DNA of 64,000 bases, from NCBI GenBank assembly GCA_963457665.1, contig OY735216.1, positions 40,924,294 through 40,988,293 of the forward strand. The letters run 5' to 3'. The notes beneath the pieces are model-generated. The model was given only the letters and a program-made list of their open reading frames with translations, had not been told where the DNA came from and ran no database searches. Source of the stretch: Thysanoteuthis rhombus. Its lineage: Eukaryota; Mollusca; Cephalopoda; Oegopsida; Thysanoteuthidae. Of this stretch, positions 56,921 through 64,000 are shown one piece after another. The position numbers were made by a program, and so were the translations under genes. Numbering within the stretch: position 1 is the stretch's first letter; each line of letters starts with the position of its first letter.

Positions 56921-57377
56921 ATATTTCTAAATATATATAAAGAATTTTATTTTTAGATCAAGAATAATGTTATTTAACATTCAGATCTCAACATGTTTTA
57001 TCTTTACTTTTTGGAGCGTATATTGTTATCTAGAAATGGAATACCCAAGTTCAGCCATATTTTGAAAAAATTACCCACTTTTAGCCATTCAAAATAGATG
57101 ATTCCAAATGGTTGTTCGAGAAATTCAGGAAACAGTGTTATTCCAAGGATTTTCTGAATAATAATATAATGGTTAAAACCCAGAAAATCTTGCTTTTAAA
57201 ACGATATTCAAAGAAACTGAACTTTATTTCATCCTTTAGCTATAAAATATAGACTTAAAATGCGATAAATATTGTCTGAAATTCCAAGATGAGGCATTTT
57301 GACTGATCCTTGAGGATTTTATCAATATATTTTGGTCAATACATTCTTCAATCTTCCTCAGATATCAATATCACCCA

Positions 57378-57702
57378 TAAGTGAGTACAACCTTACATCT
57401 TTTTTTGATTTCTTATAGAAAGTTAATTCTCATCTAAACCAAACATTCCCAGTAGAACTCTAAAGCATTGAAACTCTGAGGTAAAAAATATGAATATGTT
57501 GCCATCCAAAAATAGAATACCCCAATGGAAAAATTATTTTTGGCAACAGGGTTTCAATGCTGTAGAGTTTGGACATAGATAAGATCTGATAAAATCTGTT
57601 TTGATTGAGTAATGTCCCAATAGAAATAATAGAGAATCCTGCTGCGTTTGGTTTAGAAGAAAATTACCTATCTGTAAAAAAAGTGATATGGGGGTGAGTT
57701 CA
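57378..57702. repeat. diverged fold-back element
   Basis: The left arm has TCATCTAAACCAAAC and CTAAAGCATTGAAACTCTG; the right arm, inverted, has TTCTTCTAAACCAAAC and CTACAGCATTGAAACCCTG. The right arm carries about 70 extra bases. Non-coding. Confidence 0.6.
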
Positions 57703-57709
57703 TTTATGG

Positions 57710-58485
57710 TTGACACTGTATTAAACTGGAAGAACACCAGAAATCCATATTTCAGATTAAATCAAAGTTGGGCATGGCTAAACATTTTGGAGAAGAAAAA
57801 GAAGTACATTGGCATCTTTAGGCCCAAATAATACGGAATTTCACTGGAGATGGACTTGGGTGAAGGAAGCTGTTCACAAAAGTCTGAAAAAAAGTTGCAT
57901 ATACCAAACCAGTAGAAAGGTCAATGTCATGTCATGTAAGATGTCTCTGCTCAGTTAACTAAAAAAAATTAAATCACCACAGGGACGCTTACAACTGAAA
58001 AAATAATTTACCAGTGTTTCACAAGTCTACTGAGAAGATTGGCATGTGTCAAGTAACTCAGGGCATGTATGTACGTATGCATGTATATATGATCAGTGCA
58101 TTGATGTGGATTACAATTTATCTGACAATATTAAAATGAAATGGCAGTTCAGATGATCTATTTGTGTTCAAATGAAATTTCTTAGTTTAATATGAAGTTT
58201 TGCCAATTCATCTTGGCATCTTCAGAAAAAATTAGAGATACATGAAATTGTATGTTATATGGAGTCAATGTCTGGTTGTGGATGGGTTTAGTGATCAACA
58301 ACTAAATTGGGTGAATGTTAAGTGTATTAGATAGTTGAATATCCAACCAAACACAAAATATATATAATAGAAAATTTCTTGTATAGCCATCATTTTTCTG
58401 AAGAAGCCATGATGAATTGGTATAACTTCAAAATAAACTGAGACATCTCATTTGCATACAAAAAGGTCTTCTGAATTGTCATTTC

Positions 58486-58519
<34 letters not shown>

Positions 58520-58899
58520 GAATAACGAACTGCATGTATTATGGCATGGACCTAAAAATAATGAAACAAAACTAAATATTAAAATCATAAATGGAAGGAT
58601 GGTGGTGTTTGATCAATACTGCTGGGGTGCCATGTCAATATAACTGTTTTGTTTTTAAATACTCGAACAAGTTACATGGTAAACAACTGGTGATCCCAAC
58701 AAGAGAAAATTTACTCATAGTACCATAATATCTAATTCTGTATGAAAAAAAACCCTTGAAAACTATCATGAATAGCATTAACAGATATTTGGAAATAATT
58801 GACTGAAATGATATAAATTTTGCACTTGTTTTTAATATATTTAGTGTTTGAAGCTGTAAAGCTTTCCAGACTATTGATATATATACATATATATACATG

Positions 58900-58931
<32 letters not shown>

Positions 58932-60410
58932 TGTATTATTAGAAAAAATTTTCAAATTATAAAACTGATTATTCATGGAGATACTACATATCTCCCAGAT
59001 CTAACTGTTACTTATTTCATTAATTATATACATATACACATATATATACATACACATGGTGATACCTCACCTAACAAGGACAATCGATTCAGTAAAACAT
59101 CTCATCAAATAAAATTCGTTAAGTGAATAATTAAGCCAATGGGATTTCAGTAATTCGTATTTCAGTAATTCGTTCCAAAAAAAAAAAATATTAAACTCTT
59201 AAAGCATTAACAATTAACTTGTAAATAATTTATAGTGTGATAATTGCTTACTAAATAATGTATAAAAACAAACATGCAAATAATATAATAAATAGATAAT
59301 GATTTTATTATAATTCATCAAATGTATGTCTGTCTGAAAATAAGCACCTAGATACTAGATATAAGTTTAGATAATCAAAAATAAAATCTAGATGATTCTG
59401 GATAATTTCATGAAATTTTGTTGCTTTCTCTTCCTCGCTAATGGAAAATATTTTATCAAGAGATTTTCTTTTTTGCAATTAGGACCTCATGCTAAGATTT
59501 TGTATATATATATATATATATACACAGACATATACACACACACATGTAGTCATTCCTCCTATTCTACCTCCCCACAAATATCTGAAACCAAGATCTAGAA
59601 CTATCCATAATAGGAACCCCTCCTACGGTTTCAAATAATTACTCTTGAAAAATTAACATTCATAGCAACTGTAGCAGTAACTGTATATGTATGATTACCC
59701 ATGTTCATTGATTCAATTTGCTCCTCTCTTCAATTTGCTTGCCTTATTTTTTCAATTTGCTTGTGCCTCACCTTTTAATAAAAGGTACAGATAAAACCTG
59801 AAAAATGCATCAGCTCAAACATAGTGATAAAAGCAATAAGGAAATTACCTAAAACGACTCCTGGATTGATTCAAATTTGACAAAACTTGTGTTTTTAATG
59901 GCACTTGGCCCCATTATCTATCTCTAAGACTTCTAAAATCACATAATAACCACTGAAAGGCTTATTTTGGAATTCGAAAAATTGTTTTTAAAAACTTATG
60001 AAAATAAATAAAATATCACCCCGTTATTCTCATTATGCATAATAATTTATCTAAAGAAAACTCAAAATGACATGTTATTTGCAAATCTTTCTCAAATGAA
60101 TACAATTCTGCATCAAATAATATATTAAACATCTTCAACTTCCTACGATGACACAGAGTCTGAGTACAAGAGTGAATTTCTTTCTAAAAAGACCTTTTAC
60201 TCAAAAATGTCCTTTCATTTCAGGCAATAAATTTGTCTTCTGTCTTATTAATGTTCAGGATGGAATCGTCCAAGTAAATCCATTTTTTTCTGCTTTTAAC
60301 CATAAATTTGGCAATTTATTCTACCTACCATAATGCTTTCTATCTCACTTGTGTATATTTTGTATCATCATTTAGTGCTGCTTGTGACAAATGGGAAAAG
60401 AACCATCTAC
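57710..60410. other. intergenic, microsatellite-rich, no gene seen
   Basis: Microsatellites: TA at 58489-58516, GTAT at 58904-58936, TA/CA at 59502-59545. TGAAGAAGCCATGATGAATTGG (58400) and its inverse-like CCAATTCATCTTGGCATCTTC (58203) suggest another worn inverted pair. Confidence 0.5.
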
Positions 60411-60419
60411 ATAATTCAG

Positions 60420-61305
60420 AGATTGTATCATTAAAAACGCACAATGAAGAAAGTAGATATAAAAAATTGCAAAAGCCATGAATTTACTTTAAGCGCAGTA
60501 AAAACAGTCGTGAAAACTACAGGAAGTGCCATACAACACAGTCTCTGCCTGAGTTTGACCATCCCATCAAAATAATTGGCAGGACCAAAATAAAAATTGT
60601 TTGAGAAGCTAATCCATCTGAAATGCTGAATGAGTTGCATTCTTCAGAGGCTGAAGTTAAAGTTCACACAAGTACACTTTCCACAGTACTGCACACGGCT
60701 AGCTTTAAAGACAGGGTGATATGCAACAAGCCACTGGTGAAAAAATAAATACATTCAGGCAAGACTGGCTTGGCAAAAAGCAAACATCAGTGACTCAAAA
60801 GGTATATGGAGGGAGGTCAGATGAAACCAAATTCAAATAATCTGGCTTAAAATCAAAAGGCTGATTGTGGTGGAAAATTGGCACAGTTAACTATCCAGCA
60901 AATACCATCAACAAAGGATGAATCTGCAATGATATGAAGATGTTTCCTTGACCTTTGACTATGTTATATACTGCCATGATCTAGAGGAAAACCTCTTGTA
61001 ATCAGCCAGGAAACTCAAGCAAGAACTGTTCAGGAATGATTCAAATTGATAGAGAAATAAAAACTAAGTTCTGGCCTGTCCAACTCAAAGCCAAAATATG
61101 AACTGAAATGAAAATCAGTGCTGTGAGCTCAAACTAATAGAGCATCAGAGATCACCATCAAATTTGGTGAATTAGGACCAGTTCTATTATGAAGTATGGC
61201 ATACAATATGAAAAACATGCATCTAGTCAATGTAAGCAATTGCAGACACTGAGTCTTTGAGGCATGTTGCGCCTGGACTAAATATTAGTCAAGAACTAAT
61301 GAATG
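60420..61305 (+). pseudogene. Tc1-like transposase, decayed
   Basis: In shifting frames: TVKTTGSAIQHSL, SEAEVKVHTSTLSTVLHTAS with FKDRVICNKPLVKK (helix-turn-helix region), RLAW-KA, GTVNYPAN, and near the end HQRSPSNLVN-DQFYYEVWH and FEACCAWTKY. This series is the backbone of Tc1 transposases. Many stops and frameshifts; inactive. No clear terminal inverted repeats found. Confidence 0.7.
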
Positions 61306-62381
61306 ACTGTACAGTTAAAAAATGATATTATGATAAAGTTTAAAATGCAAAATGGATTATTTGATACAAAATTTTAACCATATCAGAAAGATTTGTAGAT
61401 TATATCAACATACAAATCTGTACTTTTGCAAACCTCTCTATATTCAAGAAATTGAATTACTGCAAAAGCTAAATTGTTAAAATCAGGTACATGTATAAAA
61501 TAATGTATTACAGAAAATCAACCAGCAGAATTAAGATTTTAATACATAACCATATAGTTAGCCCAATGTAGATTATCTAATATATTCCTTTTTTTTTTAT
61601 TACCCCAGCCAATCTGAAAATTAGGTAATTTCACTTTTCCAATCAAACAAACGTACGTATTTTTTAAATCAATGATTCTCCAATGAGAAAAGGTAGCTCG
61701 AGGTAGATTTTAAAAAGATGATTAATAGCTCAACTCCCTCCAATTTCATTTGAAAATATTTTTAAAATCCTACATGATTTTTTTAATATAAAATAAGAAT
61801 TAATACCTTTCTAGTTTTTCAAATAAGTTCTGTTACAATCTCATAATGAATGAGTTACAATAAACCAACAAGTTTTCCAATAGAAACATTATCCTTACCC
61901 ATATAGTACCCAGGTGTGGTAAGAGTTAGGGCGGCCGGATTTGGGAAGGAAGGGGAGATAATCCAAGCTTCATCTCAGATACGTCCCAAAACAGAATAGT
62001 GTTGAATTTGGAAATCGAGCGAATCTGAAGGCAGCCATTGAATCTCTGCCTCCAAACATTGATGATTTCCAAATTCTGGACAAATCTGGAAACCCTGGTT
62101 AGAGCATCCAACATCTTAGCATCATTTAGGAAATGTGGCAGATAATGGCCGTCTCTGAGATATTTTCAATCTTTCTTTTTGCGTACTTTCAGTAAAACTT
62201 TAAATCAGTTTTTCAAAAAATCAAAAATATTTTTTTCTTCTAATAATCTCAAAGAAGACCATCAACCCGATCAAACATTTTTCAAATGTAATACATAATA
62301 TGAAGCTATGTAAAGAAAACCTGGCAATTTTTCCTGTAAATATTTCAAGAAAAGAAAATGCAATAAAAAAAAAAATCAAAA
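61306..62381. other. intergenic, no gene seen
   Basis: Only the recurrent motif AAGGGGAGATAATCC (about 61948) stands out. Confidence 0.5.
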
Positions 62382-62582
62382 CTGGTATACCTTGATTAGT
62401 GCAGTTAATTCATTTCAAAATTTTCCATACCAGTTCAAAACTGCACTGGTCAAGGTTCTATTAGAATTTAATGTATTTTTCTTTCAGTTGATTCTTAGTT
62501 GTATCAATTTGCACGGAAATACCTTCATCATACAACATCAGAACCCACACTAATCAAAACCGCACTATTCAAGGTATTCCTG
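62382..62582. mobile_element. repeat family C: ~200-bp pogo/Tigger-like MITE
   Basis: Inverted ends: CTGGTATACCTTGATTAGTG on the left and (inverted) CAGGAATACCTTGAATAGTG on the right, with TA directly after the right end. Non-coding. It lies about 270 bases past the end of the polyglutamine gene. Fragments occur at 15170-15230 and 26955-27010. Confidence 0.65.
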
Positions 62583-62715
62583 TACTTATAAAATATACAT
62601 CCAGAAAATGGAAATAACACTTTTGTTATTTACTTATATTCTCAGCCACTTCAAATTTTTCATTTTTATATACCATAATCATAGTATATTTCGTTTACTA
62701 ATACCCGCAAAAGTG

Positions 62716-62721
62716 TTTATT
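62716..62721 (-). promoter_or_regulatory. poly(A) signal of the polyglutamine gene
   Basis: AATAAA on the minus strand, about 135 bases past the stop at 62853. Confidence 0.5.
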
Positions 62722-62852
62722 GAAAATAGAAGAAAATTTAAAGAAGAAATGAAATAAAATAACAAGTGATGCTTGACAAAGTTAAGTTTTTACTTGATAA
62801 ATGGAGCATCACATTCAATACTATCATTGTCTGTTTTTTTTTCTTTTCATAT

Positions 62853-64000
62853 TTAATTTATCTGTACAAGTTCCTGTTTGACACTGAAGCTAGGGTCAAA
62901 TGCCGTACTGGAACCACCAGCAGAATTTTCGTCAACAACTTCAGAGTTATCGATTACATCAACTGGCGGTGGTCCAGGTGATGACGATGTCTCGTACACA
63001 TTTGACCCAATTTTATTGTAGAGATTCATGTCAACTCTCAAATAGTGAAGCATTTGTTTCGTTTTCTCATCCAATTCTAACGGGTGCTTACGCTTAAAGC
63101 GCCAGTAGACCTTCTTGTTTGATGGGTGCTTGATTCGTTCGGCTGTGCCGACACCGAACTCCGACACTTTCTTGAAGAACAGCACCGAGACCCAAACTGG
63201 ATGGCGATTATTGGTGGCTTGCTGTTTAACTGGAGGAGCGATTGATTTTTGAGCAGCCGTGGTGGCCGAGACACCAGTACCATCATCATAGCATTCGAGC
63301 AAGCGTTTCATTCGCTTGCCGTGATTGTTAATAAATGATGCTTTGTCCATAGTGAAAAATTCAGGAATGAAAGGGATTTCATAGTCATCGTCAGCAAGAA
63401 TCACCTGAGGTTGATCCCACTCTTTCGGCAGACTGTTGATGGGCGGCAAAGGAAGGTTCTGGCTGTTGGGTGGGGTTTGTATACCAGGTGATAGGACGGC
63501 AAGAGCTTGAGCAGTCGGTGGGGCGATGGCAAGGACTGCAGCAGCGGCTGAAGGATGAGGCGGGGTCGGTTGCTGGGAAGGTTGGGTTGATGGTGTAACT
63601 TGGTTCGCTTGTTGTTGTTGCTGCTGTTGTTGTTGTTGTTGCTGTTGTTGTTGTTGTTGCTGCTGCTGCTGTTGTTGCTGTTGAGATGCAGCTGCAGCCG
63701 CTGTCTGGGATGTTACATGGTTGGTTTGTGCACAGTATTGTTGTTGTTGGAGTACAACTGCAGCAGCTGATACGCTGACTGGTGGAGGGAGACTGAGTGA
63801 CATGCCAGAAACAAGCATCAGTGCAAGCTTCTGTTCCATAAAATACTTACTGAGTTCAATGGCCTTGTGCAGAGTTTCACTGTCAATGACCAGGTCCCAT
63901 TCATAGATAGCTGGGTTTGTTGTTTGCATAGTGAACTCGCAGGCATTGATAAGTGCCTTAAGGACTCCAGCCATTCGTACTATCTGACCAAGTGATTTTT
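62853..64000 (-). CDS. C-terminal exon of a polyglutamine protein, probably DUF3987-like; 5' end outside window
   Basis: Open from the right edge to the stop at 62853-62855, at least 382 residues; the Met at 63974 is probably internal because the frame continues upstream as KSLGQIVR. Order from the N-terminal side: a helical segment (MAGVLKALINACEF ... SETLHKAIELSKYF) resembling the C-terminal helices of DUF3987/YfjI-type proteins; an Ala-rich stretch; 25 Gln codons at 63609-63683, mixed CAA and CAG; a Pro/Ala-rich linker; an acidic motif ADDDYEIPFIPEFF; a basic conserved-looking segment (HPVWVSVLFFKK, VYWRFKRKHPLELDE) that could be a DNA-binding or winged-helix-like fold; and a Ser/Pro tail. 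GC content is clearly above the surrounding DNA and codon use is typical of a real exon. The DUF3987 link is by pattern only; no function is assigned. Short open frames on the other strand here are shadows. Confidence 0.7.
   Translation of the reverse strand, partial: KSLGQIVRMAGVLKALINACEFTMQTTNPAIYEWDLVIDSETLHKAIELSKYFMEQKLALMLVSGMSLSLPPPVSVSAAAVVLQQQQYCAQTNHVTSQTAAAAASQQQQQQQQQQQQQQQQQQQQQQQQQANQVTPSTQPSQQPTPPHPSAAAAVLAIAPPTAQALAVLSPGIQTPPNSQNLPLPPINSLPKEWDQPQVILADDDYEIPFIPEFFTMDKASFINNHGKRMKRLLECYDDGTGVSATTAAQKSIAPPVKQQATNNRHPVWVSVLFFKKVSEFGVGTAERIKHPSNKKVYWRFKRKHPLELDEKTKQMLHYLRVDMNLYNKIGSNVYETSSSPGPPPVDVIDNSEVVDENSAGGSSTAFDPSFSVKQELVQIN
63609..63683 (-). repeat. 25-codon CAA/CAG tract encoding polyglutamine
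   Basis: Twenty-five successive Gln codons, with CAG interrupting CAA runs in blocks of 1 to 4. The mixed codons suggest selection for glutamine, or at least greater stability than a pure CAG run. An Ala run follows on the N-terminal side. Confidence 0.95.

Noticed and set aside
62900..63906. Plus-strand and second minus-strand frames over the polyglutamine exon
   Set aside because: Shadows of the long minus-strand frame, which alone has conserved-looking blocks.

Overview
This window looks like AT-rich nuclear DNA from a mollusc, most likely a cephalopod. Coding exons are short and separated by long introns. The intergenic DNA is full of TA, CA and GTAT microsatellites, tRNA-derived SINEs, decayed LINEs, Tc1/mariner remnants and fold-back elements. 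The short motif GGGAGATAA (or its complement) recurs often. The species call is an inference from these traits and from moderate divergence of the proteins from vertebrates.

Three host genes can be supported. (1) 112-7915, + strand: the 3' part of RIOK2, the atypical kinase of late 40S ribosome maturation, in six exons; its first exons lie left of the window. (2) 9731-35294, - strand: a MALT1 paracaspase rebuilt here as 16 exons whose splice phases all agree and give 792 codons plus stop. It has a death domain, three Ig-like domains, a caspase-like domain with catalytic His and Cys, and a C-terminal Ig-like domain. RIOK2 and MALT1 converge tail to tail, about 1.3 kb apart between their poly(A) signals. 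(3) 62853-64000, - strand: the C-terminal exon of an uncharacterised protein with a 25-residue glutamine tract, probably of the DUF3987 kind; it runs off the right edge.

From about 36.7 to 62.8 kb I see no convincing host gene. This stretch holds a broken copy of a multicopy invertebrate gene family (38.0-39.9 kb) interrupted by a fold-back built from LTR ends, an LTR-like block (40.1-41.2 kb), LINE reverse-transcriptase remnants (45.4-46.4 and 46.8-47.1 kb), a decayed mariner (50.4-51.2 kb), a decayed Tc1 (60.4-61.3 kb) and dense microsatellites (55-59.5 kb). MALT1 introns hold further LINE pieces, a hAT-like element with another element nested in it, and several repeat families shared with the gene-poor half. 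Repeat families defined by comparing the window with itself are lettered A to G.

The genes do not form an operon-like unit. RIOK2 acts in ribosome assembly and MALT1 in CARD/BCL10-NF-kB type signalling; nothing ties them together beyond convergence. The most interesting host feature is the MALT1 architecture, with three N-terminal Ig modules, each a two-exon unit bounded by phase-1 introns. The most unusual mobile-DNA features are the inverted-repeat elements carrying Pol III-like boxes and the LTR-end fold-back with a clean 4-bp duplication. I found no evidence for a wholly new multi-gene system here.
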